Assembly (NCBI GenBank): GCA_045116675.1
Contig: JBGUMF010000085.1
Coordinates: 1 to 5,946, forward strand
DNA: 5,946 nucleotides
Reading direction: 5' to 3'
Source: F23-D06 sp045116675
GTDB taxonomy: Bacteria > Bacteroidota > Bacteroidia > Bacteroidales > WCHB1-69
Shown here: one piece after another, positions 1 through 5,946 of the stretch
Numbering within the stretch: the stretch's first letter is position 1
Layout of the letters: each line of letters opens with the position of its first letter
Notes under the pieces: generated by a model
Database searches by the model: none
Seen by the model: only the letters and a program-made list of their open reading frames with translations
Told to the model about the DNA's origin: nothing
Program-made: the position numbers and the translations under genes

Positions 1-1657
1 AGGTCGAATCCGCAATCGTCCTCTGGTATTTCCCGTTCACCATCGAGCTCTCGCAGATCTGGATGGTGTCTTTGGTCACCGGGCAAATGACGTTCGCCGT
101 ATCGAATTTCACCCAGATAATCGTATCCAGGCAGTGGCACGATCGCGTCTGGCTCGTATTCACCCGCAGAAGCACCCGGACTGAATCCAGACGTGCGCCA
201 GTAGCTGTGTATGCGTCAAACACATGCCGAACCGTCGTGTCATTGGCGTTGCCTAAACGCACCGTGTCGCCAGGAGCCTTGATCCAAAACCAGTCCAGCA
301 CCGGTAACGAATCCCTTACGGTGTCAGAAGGCACAAACAGAGTGTCCCCTGTCGTTGGATTTATCGACAAAAACTCTGGTGTTACAACAATGTTCACACT
401 TGAATCCCGGAAGATGAGATTATGCTGGCAGCCACCCGCAGAATCCACATAGCTGAAATACGGCACAAAGTCATATTTTTTAGTATATGCCTCATACACA
501 AAGGGGACACCCGTTTCGGACTGCATCTCGCAGCGGTAGTAGGGCATCAGCCGGTCACGGGGAATCTTCACCCTGTAAGGGTTAATCGTAGTCAAATTCA
601 CGCAGGTGTCTTTGTTTAACCCGTGTTTCCAACGGTATGAATTGGCATCAAAGCCCCACGGCACCGACAAGGTAACCGTATCATCCTGCGGGCAAGCATC
701 CACACTGATCTTGCCCGGCACCATTTTCGCTGTATAATACAAATACGCATAGTGACCACATGGCGTACATCCACGCATCAACACTTTGAACTTTACGGGT
801 GTATGGTTACGGGCCTGCTCCATCAGATTGAACGCCACAATCACATATTTTGTGGATACAATCTTGCTATACCCTGAACCACATTCGTATGTGGGGAAAT
901 TACTTCCCGTGTAAAAGGCCGACGGTGTCATATATGTTGGATGAACCGAAGGTCCATCATTGCCTTCCGCCTGATAGAAATATCGTGCGTATGGCCAGTT
1001 TGTATTTCTCGGACAATTCGAATTATTATTGAGCGTATTATTACCATTTGTAATATAATCACTCGGATAATAGCCCAAGGGCAACAAGGCATTATGATCA
1101 CTGGTATTGGATGTCACCTGGATAACAACACTGGGATTCTGAGCACGCGGATGGGTTGGAGCTTCCAACACACATTCATACGTCACCAACAACACCGGGT
1201 TGATGGTGTCCGGAATAAACGAATATTCCATTTTTTGACAGGCGGCCGAACCGGAGGTGTTTCCGATACGCATCACCGTATCCTCATACGTGCCGGGATG
1301 CAAATTCGTAGTCCAGGATGGCGGATATATGGGCAGATGGAATCCCGAAATAGAGTTGTCGCATGTCTGTCCATCTGTCTGGTTTCCGGTTCCTCGGATC
1401 ATCAATGCGTGAGAGGTTGTAGAGATACCACTCTGCGACAAGGATACATTACCCTCATTGATAGCATCTGTACTATTGGGGCAGCCTCCTTTATAAGCTC
1501 TTGCCCATCCGCTGGCCGAAGTGCAGTTTGCAGGATTCACCATAAACGAACGTGGCGAGCCCTGCATGACACCGTTCACCACGGGTTGGGCGGTGAGCGA
1601 AAGAGCTGTCATCAGACACAAAACTGTGAGGATGATAGATGTTATTATTCTTTTCAT
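1..1657 (-). CDS. Large secreted protein, N-terminal 552 residues (3' end outside window); paralogue of the adjacent T9SS cargo protein
   Basis: The minus frame from the ATG at 1655-1657 stays open to the window edge with no stop. Residues 1-23 form a signal peptide: basic MKR start, hydrophobic core, likely cleavage after SLTA before Q24. The middle region carries blocks shared with the neighbouring gene: HP at 169-170, QN at 173-174, LGYYP at 194-198, WPYAR at 221-225, a Cys/His cluster (C297, C300, H302, C322), LSVP at 330-333 with NSY at 339-341, and YYRCE at 373-377. Residues about 428-520 resemble a degenerate PKD-type beta-sandwich (HVFDAY near 478, then a Leu/Val strand and a C-x-DTI motif), without the usual W-D-F-G-D-G. 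The visible end (ICESS at 534-538) resembles the start of the ICEG-type repeats seen in large Bacteroidetes surface proteins. Export by Sec is well supported; a C-terminal T9SS signal is inferred from the paralogue only. An Asn-rich stretch lies at 204-214. No enzymatic function is recognisable. Confidence 0.9.
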   Translation of the reverse strand, partial: MKRIITSIILTVLCLMTALSLTAQPVVNGVMQGSPRSFMVNPANCTSASGWARAYKGGCPNSTDAINEGNVSLSQSGISTTSHALMIRGTGNQTDGQTCDNSISGFHLPIYPPSWTTNLHPGTYEDTVMRIGNTSGSAACQKMEYSFIPDTINPVLLVTYECVLEAPTHPRAQNPSVVIQVTSNTSDHNALLPLGYYPSDYITNGNNTLNNNSNCPRNTNWPYARYFYQAEGNDGPSVHPTYMTPSAFYTGSNFPTYECGSGYSKIVSTKYVIVAFNLMEQARNHTPVKFKVLMRGCTPCGHYAYLYYTAKMVPGKISVDACPQDDTVTLSVPWGFDANSYRWKHGLNKDTCVNLTTINPYRVKIPRDRLMPYYRCEMQSETGVPFVYEAYTKKYDFVPYFSYVDSAGGCQHNLIFRDSSVNIVVTPEFLSINPTTGDTLFVPSDTVRDSLPVLDWFWIKAPGDTVRLGNANDTTVRHVFDAYTATGARLDSVRVLLRVNTSQTRSCHCLDTIIWVKFDTANVICPVTKDTIQICESSMVNGKYQRTIADST

Positions 1658-1774
1658 TTTATAAAAAATTAAAAAACAATTCTAATACTGCCAGCCTTAA
1701 AAGGCCGTACATTATGCTTAACGAATGGGCAAGCGAATTGTTGCAAAGAAAAGAAAGTTTCCTATCCGATGGGG
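1658..1774 (-). other. Spacer between the two paralogous secreted-protein genes
   Basis: This 117-bp gap separates the stop of the upstream gene from the start of the downstream one. It is A/T-rich just before the downstream ATG, typical of Bacteroidetes starts. A minus-strand TTTCTTTG at 1744-1751 differs by one base from the -7 consensus TAnnTTTG, but I see no matching -33 box, so a separate promoter is only possible. A short inverted repeat (GCCTT/AAGGC, 1694-1705) has a two-base loop and no T-run directly after it on either strand, so it is not a convincing terminator. Read-through from the upstream gene, making a two-gene operon, is plausible. Confidence 0.35.
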
Positions 1775-3625
1775 CTAACGCTTCTGCACCATCTTGGTAT
1801 GGCGGCCTTTCGGCGTACGGACCTCCACCACATAGGAACCGGAAGGCACCTCGCTGAGGTCAATCTTGGTTTCGGAAGCGGTGGAAGGCAGGCTTTTCAC
1901 AAGACCACCCCGCATGTCATATACATTAATAGTATATGTGGGTGTGTTTTCCACCGACACCGTGAAGATGCCGTCGGACGGATTGGGATAGACCTCCATC
2001 TTCAACATTTTGTCTCCCACACTGACATGGTTTGCCGTGTCCACAAAGACCATGTGCTTGACCGAGTCGCAGCAATTATGGTGGCGATCATACACCCATA
2101 GGGTCACAGGATAGTAGCCCACTTCGGCATAGTTGTGCGTAGGGCTCAGCGCGGCGGAAAGCGGGGAGCCGTCGCCGAAATCCCATTCCACATACTGGAC
2201 CGGATAGGTAATCGTGTCGGCGAGGCCTGCATTGGCCGACGGGCGAATCTCGCGATAGGTGCTGAAGTTGTCGAAACGGAGCGTATATACGCTGTCACAA
2301 GCTATCTGGGCGTATTGGTACATAGGATGAATATCCGAATAGTAATCGATTCTTCCCTCATAGATGATCGGCACACCTGCCTGTGTTTTCACCTCGCAAC
2401 GGTAATAGGGGTATATCTGCGTGCCGTTGGTACGGGAGATGAAGATATTGTGCTGTCCATCGTACAGTTGTGCACGTTGGGCGGATGCGGAATCCGCACC
2501 GACATACCACACGTATGAGTTCTCGCTGAAGCCATCGGGTACGGAAAGCCATATATGACTCCGGTTGCAAACATCCGCCGCGATATAGCCGCGCACCAGC
2601 TGGGCTGCGAAATAACCGTATGCCCAATGGAAGTTCATCACGCACGACTCGGCTTTCACGCGAAAGACAACCGTTTTATGCAGCTTGGCATACTTGGAGA
2701 GGTCGAAGGCTATCTGCGTGTATTTGAACCACTGGGAGGCGACGCTGGAATGGGACAGGGGCACCTGGCCATTGAAATTCGAATACGGGCATTCCGAGAC
2801 CTGGAAGGCCTTGTTCTCGTCGTTCGTACCATAGTAGTCATAGCCTACCGGTGTGGCCAGGCAATACGGGATGCTACACGTTGTATTACTCGTATTGATT
2901 GGGACATAGAGGAAGCGTGCGTAGGGCCATTGGCGGGGAAGTGTGCTCATCGGGTTGCCCTGAAGGTCAGGATAATAACCGAGGTTCAGCAGATTATAGG
3001 CCGAGTCCATCACCTCCACATAGAATTTGGCATTCTGGTAGGTGGGGTGGTTGGAGGCCTCTGTTGCGAACGCGAGCATCACCATCAACACACTTTGCTC
3101 CGTGGAGGGGCGGAACCAATATTCTATGGATTGGCTGCCCTTGCCCTGGTTGTTGGGACCGCCAAGTTGTATGACCGTGTCGATGGGGTCGTAGAGGGTG
3201 CTGGGCTCCAGATCCCAACCGCCCACCGGCAGTGCCGGCGAGTTCGTATAGGTCCCGTTGCCGTTATCATAGCACATGCACGGGTCCGTGGCCGTGTGTG
3301 AGGTCACCAGACGGTGGCTCCAGTTGGTGGAGGTCGGTGTCAGGATTCCGTTGCTGGCGGAATTGGCATACGAGGCGCTGCCGTATGTGCCCGTGACCCA
3401 ATTGTTGTTGTTGTTTCCCGAACATGTCCAATAGGAGTTGTTCGCATCGCACGCACACCAATAGGTACCATACCGGCACTTCACATACGGGGCCGAGAAG
3501 GTCATAAAAGTGGGCGGAGTGCCGTTGTAGATGGCAGGTTGCTGGGCTTCTGCCGGCACGAAGCTGGCCAAAGCGGCTATAAACAGGCAAAACAAGACAA
3601 TTTTACTCGTAAACGTGCTTTTCAT
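1775..3625 (-). CDS. Secreted PKD-domain protein with C-terminal type IX secretion sorting domain
   Basis: A complete 616-residue protein. Residues 1-27 are a signal peptide (MKST start, hydrophobic core from about residue 9, AEA before Q28). A Cys- and Asn-rich N-terminal part follows, then the blocks shared with the downstream paralogue: HP 193-194, QN 197-198, LGYYP 215-219, WPYAR 233-237, C328/H333/C353, LSVP 360-363 and YYRCE 407-411. A PKD domain (about 460-535) shows the hallmark WDFGDG at 481-486 followed by an H-x-Y and alternating-hydrophobic strand pattern. The last ~72 residues match the T9SS type A sorting domain: VYPNP at 545-549, an INVYD strand, G-S-Y-V-V-E-V, and a basic end. 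Such cargo is carried to the cell surface or released after signal cleavage. The frame stays open to an ATG at 3679 and has another at 3649. I chose 3625 because it gives a standard signal peptide and because the likely promoter (3659-3688) overlaps the upstream ATG. Role of the middle module is unknown; adhesion or carbohydrate binding would be a guess. Confidence 0.93.
   Translation of the reverse strand: MKSTFTSKIVLFCLFIAALASFVPAEAQQPAIYNGTPPTFMTFSAPYVKCRYGTYWCACDANNSYWTCSGNNNNNWVTGTYGSASYANSASNGILTPTSTNWSHRLVTSHTATDPCMCYDNGNGTYTNSPALPVGGWDLEPSTLYDPIDTVIQLGGPNNQGKGSQSIEYWFRPSTEQSVLMVMLAFATEASNHPTYQNAKFYVEVMDSAYNLLNLGYYPDLQGNPMSTLPRQWPYARFLYVPINTSNTTCSIPYCLATPVGYDYYGTNDENKAFQVSECPYSNFNGQVPLSHSSVASQWFKYTQIAFDLSKYAKLHKTVVFRVKAESCVMNFHWAYGYFAAQLVRGYIAADVCNRSHIWLSVPDGFSENSYVWYVGADSASAQRAQLYDGQHNIFISRTNGTQIYPYYRCEVKTQAGVPIIYEGRIDYYSDIHPMYQYAQIACDSVYTLRFDNFSTYREIRPSANAGLADTITYPVQYVEWDFGDGSPLSAALSPTHNYAEVGYYPVTLWVYDRHHNCCDSVKHMVFVDTANHVSVGDKMLKMEVYPNPSDGIFTVSVENTPTYTINVYDMRGGLVKSLPSTASETKIDLSEVPSGSYVVEVRTPKGRHTKMVQKR
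3402..3415. repeat. Short TTG trinucleotide repeat inside the secreted-protein gene
   Basis: Four TTG units plus TT lie on the plus strand; on the coding strand they read as AAC codons and give most of a five-Asn run near residues 70-74, before a Trp. Gain or loss of a unit would change only the Asn count and keep the frame. The tract is short, so slippage is only a possibility. Confidence 0.5.
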
Positions 3626-3658
3626 AACTAGACGGTTTTTCACATTCATTATGCCCTG

Positions 3659-3688
3659 CAAAAATAATAAAAAAAACACTCCCTCAAA
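3659..3688 (-). promoter_or_regulatory. Likely Bacteroidetes promoter for the minus-strand secreted-protein gene
   Basis: On the minus strand TATTTTTG (3666 to 3659) is an exact match to the -7 consensus TAnnTTTG. A TTTG (3688 to 3685) sits 18 bases upstream, close to the usual -33 spacing. Transcription would begin near 3653, leaving a leader of about 28 bases before the ATG at 3625. This argues against translation from the in-frame ATG at 3679. The region is A/T-rich, so chance matches are possible. Confidence 0.55.
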
Positions 3689-3717
3689 AAAAATTTTTCA
3701 TCAAAACAAGGATAATG

Positions 3718-3748
3718 AAAAAAAGTGTATTTTTGCAGCCTCAAAAAA
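3718..3748 (+). repeat. 31-bp direct repeat, copy 1 (tRNA-Met promoter and leader)
   Basis: Identical over 31 bases to 3919-3949. It runs from a seven-A tract through GTG, the -7 box and GCAGCCTC to a six-A tract, and ends exactly at the first base before the tRNA. Both copies sit directly against a tRNA gene. Confidence 0.9.
3728..3735 (+). promoter_or_regulatory. -7 promoter box of tRNA-Met
   Basis: TATTTTTG matches the Bacteroidetes -7 consensus TAnnTTTG exactly and lies 13 bases before the mature tRNA 5' end, implying a very short 5' leader. No clear -33 TTTG is seen 18-21 bases upstream. Confidence 0.7.
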
Positions 3749-3822
3749 GGCGGGGTAGCTCAGTCGGTTAGAGCGTCGGATTCATAACCCGGAGGTCACG
3801 AGTTCAATTCCCGTTCCCGCCA
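3749..3822 (+). tRNA. tRNA-Met (anticodon CAU)
   Basis: A 74-base cloverleaf: acceptor GGCGGGG pairs with TCCCGCC (the last pair G-U), D-stem GCTC/GAGC, anticodon CAT at 3783-3785 in a TTCATAA loop, a TTCAATT T-loop and discriminator A3822. CCA is not encoded. The G1-C72 pair rules against initiator tRNA, which in bacteria has an unpaired position 1-72. A tRNA-Ile with a lysidine-modified CAU anticodon cannot be fully excluded, but the elongator Met reading is preferred. Two A·C mismatches are present, at 31-39 in the anticodon stem and 52-62 in the T-stem. Flanked by its own promoter and terminator, so probably transcribed alone. Confidence 0.93.
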
Positions 3823-3828
3823 CAAAAA

Positions 3829-3863
3829 GGGCCGAAAAGCAAAGCTGTTTCGGTCCTTTTTTT
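3829..3863 (+). terminator. Rho-independent terminator after tRNA-Met
   Basis: GGGCCGAAA (3829-3837) pairs with TTTCGGTCC (3848-3856) with one G-U, extended inward by AGC/GCT around an AAA loop with one bulged G, and followed by seven T residues (3857-3863). It begins six bases after the tRNA, so it should end that transcript. Confidence 0.9.
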
Positions 3864-3918
3864 GTAACCATTCCATTATCAAACACATACAAAATTCATC
3901 AGACATCCGTATAAAAAT

Positions 3919-3949
3919 AAAAAAAGTGTATTTTTGCAGCCTCAAAAAA
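3919..3949 (+). repeat. 31-bp direct repeat, copy 2 (tRNA-Pro promoter and leader)
   Basis: Exact second copy of 3718-3748, 201 bases downstream. Similarity stops at the tRNA boundary on one side and at the A tract on the other. The 55 bases between the tRNA-Met terminator and this copy hold nothing else recognisable. Confidence 0.9.
3929..3936 (+). promoter_or_regulatory. -7 promoter box of the tRNA-Pro/tRNA-Arg unit
   Basis: TATTTTTG, exact match to TAnnTTTG, again 13 bases before the mature tRNA. No convincing -33 box is visible upstream. Confidence 0.7.
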
Positions 3950-4024
3950 CGGGATATAGCGTAGTCCGGTTATCGCGCCTGCTTTGGGAGCAGGAGGTCG
4001 CCTGTTCGAATCAGGCTATCCCGA
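3950..4024 (+). tRNA. tRNA-Pro (anticodon UGG)
   Basis: A 75-base cloverleaf: acceptor CGGGATA pairs fully with TATCCCG, including the C1-G72 pair typical of tRNA-Pro. The anticodon arm is CCTGC-TTTGGGA-GCAGG with TGG at 3985-3987, the T-arm is GCCTG-TTCGAAT-CAGGC, and the discriminator is A4024. CCA is not encoded. Only nine bases separate it from tRNA-Arg with no terminator between, so the two are probably cut from one precursor. UGG reads CCA and CCG and, with modification, other Pro codons. Confidence 0.96.
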
Positions 4025-4033
4025 CGGCAAGAG

Positions 4034-4110
4034 GGTTCCGTAGCTCAACTGGATAGAGCAGCTGCCTTCTAAGCAGCAGGTTCTGCGTTCGAGTCGCAGC
4101 GGAATCACCA
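4034..4110 (+). tRNA. tRNA-Arg (anticodon UCU)
   Basis: Acceptor GGTTCCG pairs with CGGAATC (one G-U at 2-71). The anticodon arm is GCTGC-CTTCTAA-GCAGC with TCT at 4068-4070, and the T-arm is CTGCG-TTCGAGT-CGCAG. The discriminator is A4107, and the next three bases are CCA, so the 3' end is encoded here, unlike in the two preceding tRNAs. This could be chance, in which case the structural gene ends at 4107. It reads AGA/AGG codons. Second gene of the Pro-Arg unit. Confidence 0.96.
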
Positions 4111-4111
4111 A

Positions 4112-4139
4112 AACAACCCTTTCACGGGTTGTTTTTTTT
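4112..4139 (+). terminator. Rho-independent terminator after tRNA-Arg
   Basis: AACAACCC (4112-4119) pairs with GGGTTGTT (4126-4133) around a six-base loop, followed by a run of T residues to 4139. It closes the Pro-Arg tRNA transcript and separates it from the transporter gene. Confidence 0.9.
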
Positions 4140-4217
4140 GCATCCATCCGAACCCTGCCTGTGAATTATTCTGTTAAGAATTTATCCGAAAGACAAAAAA
4201 AGGACAAAGTTTTTTTG

Positions 4218-4225
4218 TATCTTTG
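4218..4225 (+). promoter_or_regulatory. -7 promoter box of the OPT transporter gene
   Basis: TATCTTTG matches TAnnTTTG exactly. Initiation near 4231 would give a leader of about 35 bases before the ATG at 4266. No good -33 TTTG is seen at the expected distance. The leader is A/T-rich and shows no obvious riboswitch or hairpin. Confidence 0.6.
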
Positions 4226-4265
4226 GCGGCATTATTTGTATTCTCATAATCATTTATAAATCAAT

Positions 4266-5946
4266 ATGGAAGAACAAGAAAAACAGGGTCTTGACCTGAA
4301 TGAGGAAATCAAACTTCCCGACAACGCCTATCGTGAGCTCAAAGAAGGCGAAACCTACAAGCCCATTTTGCTGGGCGAGAAGAAATATCCCGAGCTGAAC
4401 GCATGGACCATCACGTGGGGTATCATCATGGCCATCATCTTTTCCGCCGCCACGGCCTATTCGGGGCTGCGGTTCGGCCAAGTCTTCGAGGCCGCCATCC
4501 CCATCGCCATCATCGCTGTGGGCATCTCCACCCTCGCCAAGCGCAAGAGCCCGCTCTCCGAGAACGTGCTCATCCAGTCCATCGGGGCAAGCTCCGGCGT
4601 CATCGTGGCCGGTGCCATCTTCACCCTGCCGGCCATCTACATCATCAAAGAGACCAATCCGGCCATCGCTGCTGACATACAGGTCAACTTCTGGCAGATT
4701 TTCCTCTCCTCCCTCTTCGGAGGCTTTCTGGGAATCCTGTTCCTGATCCCGTTCCGCAAATACTTCGTCTCCGACATGCACGGCAAGTACCCGTTCCCGG
4801 AGGCCACCGCCACCACCGAGATTGTGGTGTCGGGTGCCAAGGGCGGCAACCAGGCCAAGCTTCTGCTGGTCAGCGGGTTGATTGGCGGTCTGTACGACTT
4901 CCTCATGACGACCTTCCATTTCTGGGCCGACACCATCTCCACGCGCATGTGCGGCTGGGGCGAGCGCTTGGCCATGAACCACAAGTTCGTCTTCAAGATG
5001 AGTGCCGAATCCATCCTGTTGGGCACTGGTTACCTTATTGGCTTGAAATACGCGGCCATCATCTGCGCCGGCTCCGCCCTGTCGTGGTGGGTTATCGTGC
5101 CGCTTTTAGGGCAGTTCGGCGCCACCGACGTGAACGGCGTGCTGACCTCTATGAGCGCTCTGGACCCCGACCTCATCTTCTCACAATATGTCCGCTACAT
5201 CGGCATCGGCGGTATCGCCATGGCCGGCATCTTAGGAGTCATCAAGTCCGCGGGCGTGATTAAGAAATCCATCGGCGTCGCACTCAAAGCCGGGAAGCAG
5301 TCTGGCGGCAACCAGGACATCATCCGCACGCAGCGCGACATCTCCATGAAGATCATCCTGTTCGGATTCCTCGCCGTCATCGCCCTCATGGTCATATTCT
5401 TCCTCTTTGGCGGGATGCAGATGAACATCACGCAGATTATTGTGGCCCTGCTGGTGGTCTTCCTGTTCGCATTCCTCTTCACCACGGTGGCGGCCACGGC
5501 CATCGCCACGGTGGGCACCAACCCTGTTTCGGGCATGACGATGATGACCCTGATACTCTCCTCCTTCATCCTCTCCGCTGTGGGGTTGAAAGGCGGCACG
5601 GGCATCATCACGGCCTTGGTGGTGGGCGGCATCGTATGCTCCGCATTAGCCATGGCCGGCGGCTTCATCACCGACCTGAAGATCGGTTACTGGATTGGAA
5701 CCTCCCCCTTCAAGCAGGAGGCCTTCAAGTTCGTGGGTACGCTGGTGTCGGCGCTGACGGTCGGTGCCGTCATCATGCTGCTCTCCAACACCTACGGCTA
5801 TACGGGTGAGGACGCCCTCGTAGCCCCGCAGGCCAACGCCATGGCTGCCATCATCGAGCCGCTGATGTTCGGAGGCCAGACCCCATGGCTGCTCTACATC
5901 ATCGGAGCCGTGCTGGCCATTTTGCTCGACTGCATCGGCGTGCCGG
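4266..5946 (+). CDS. OPT family oligopeptide transporter, N-terminal 560 residues (3' end outside window)
   Basis: The frame from the ATG at 4266 is open to the window edge. After a charged, cytoplasmic-looking tail of about 45 residues, it is a polytopic inner-membrane protein with roughly a dozen hydrophobic segments, for example near 47-68, 74-91, 103-127, 142-163, 198-218, 246-280, 365-386, 392-415, 425-441 and 445-468. OPT-family features seen are the N-terminal block with ENVLIQSIG and FTLPA (99-123), KYPFPEATA (174-182), GTNPVSGMT (417-425) and GGFITDLKIGYWIG (465-478). The family carries oligopeptides, or metal-chelate conjugates in the YSL branch, by proton symport; the substrate here cannot be told from sequence. 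Bacterial members are usually about 600-670 residues, so the last 40-110 are missing. Codons strongly favour G or C in third position, unlike the secreted-protein genes. The start is supported by the promoter box 40 bases upstream. Confidence 0.95.
   Translation, partial: MEEQEKQGLDLNEEIKLPDNAYRELKEGETYKPILLGEKKYPELNAWTITWGIIMAIIFSAATAYSGLRFGQVFEAAIPIAIIAVGISTLAKRKSPLSENVLIQSIGASSGVIVAGAIFTLPAIYIIKETNPAIAADIQVNFWQIFLSSLFGGFLGILFLIPFRKYFVSDMHGKYPFPEATATTEIVVSGAKGGNQAKLLLVSGLIGGLYDFLMTTFHFWADTISTRMCGWGERLAMNHKFVFKMSAESILLGTGYLIGLKYAAIICAGSALSWWVIVPLLGQFGATDVNGVLTSMSALDPDLIFSQYVRYIGIGGIAMAGILGVIKSAGVIKKSIGVALKAGKQSGGNQDIIRTQRDISMKIILFGFLAVIALMVIFFLFGGMQMNITQIIVALLVVFLFAFLFTTVAATAIATVGTNPVSGMTMMTLILSSFILSAVGLKGGTGIITALVVGGIVCSALAMAGGFITDLKIGYWIGTSPFKQEAFKFVGTLVSALTVGAVIMLLSNTYGYTGEDALVAPQANAMAAIIEPLMFGGQTPWLLYIIGAVLAILLDCIGVP

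Noticed and set aside
63..452. 129-codon plus-strand open frame
   Set aside because: Antisense to the same secreted-protein gene; no recognisable protein features.
941..1672. 243-codon plus-strand open frame
   Set aside because: Antisense to the partial secreted protein, whose frame has a signal peptide and conserved blocks; this one gives Arg/Ile/His-rich sequence with no domain.
1694..1705. Inverted repeat as a terminator between the two secreted-protein genes
   Set aside because: Five-base arms with a two-base loop and no T-run directly following on either strand.
2555..3301. 248-codon plus-strand open frame
   Set aside because: Antisense to the PKD/T9SS gene, which has clear family motifs; His/Arg/Gly-rich low-complexity product.
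3718..3949. Two-unit CRISPR array
   Set aside because: Only two copies, the interval holds a tRNA and terminator, and each copy contains a promoter box; no cas genes.
4034..4139. tRNA-Arg 3' end as an integration (att) site for a mobile element
   Set aside because: No repeat of the tRNA 3' end and no integrase or mobile gene in the window; a normal terminator follows.
4254..4982. 242-codon minus-strand open frame
   Set aside because: Lies opposite the transporter; strong G/C third-position bias removes antisense stops, and the product is Asp/Gly/His-rich with no family signal.
5195..5671. 158-codon minus-strand open frame
   Set aside because: Antisense to the transporter's membrane segments; Met/Pro/Ala-rich shadow of hydrophobic codons.

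Overview
The window looks like a chromosomal segment from a member of the Bacteroidota (probably Bacteroidales). Three things point there: a C-terminal type IX secretion (T9SS) sorting domain, several promoter boxes matching the Bacteroidetes -7 consensus TAnnTTTG, and A/T-rich translation starts without Shine-Dalgarno sequences. I cannot name a genus or species from the sequence.

Layout. Positions 1-1657 (minus strand) hold the first 552 codons of a large secreted protein whose 3' end lies outside the window. Positions 1775-3625 (minus strand) hold a complete 616-residue secreted protein with a signal peptide, a conserved middle module, a PKD domain and a T9SS type A sorting domain. The two proteins are tandem paralogues: they share a series of conserved blocks between the signal peptide and the PKD region, then diverge. 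Positions 3626-4265 are a compact RNA-gene region on the plus strand: tRNA-Met(CAU) with its own promoter and terminator, then tRNA-Pro(UGG) and tRNA-Arg(UCU), apparently one transcript with one promoter and one terminator. From 4266 to the window edge (plus strand) lies the first 560 codons of an OPT-family oligopeptide transporter, an inner-membrane protein.

How it fits together. The two minus-strand genes probably encode surface-exposed or released proteins exported by Sec and then, at least for the complete one, by T9SS. They may be co-transcribed from a promoter near 3659-3688 that diverges from the tRNA-Met promoter. The tRNA genes and the transporter are housekeeping and show no functional link to the secreted pair.

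The most notable items are the shared, unassigned module of the two secreted proteins and a perfect 31-bp direct repeat that carries the promoter and leader in front of both tRNA-Met and tRNA-Pro. I found no CRISPR array, insertion sequence, phage gene or recognisable defence system.
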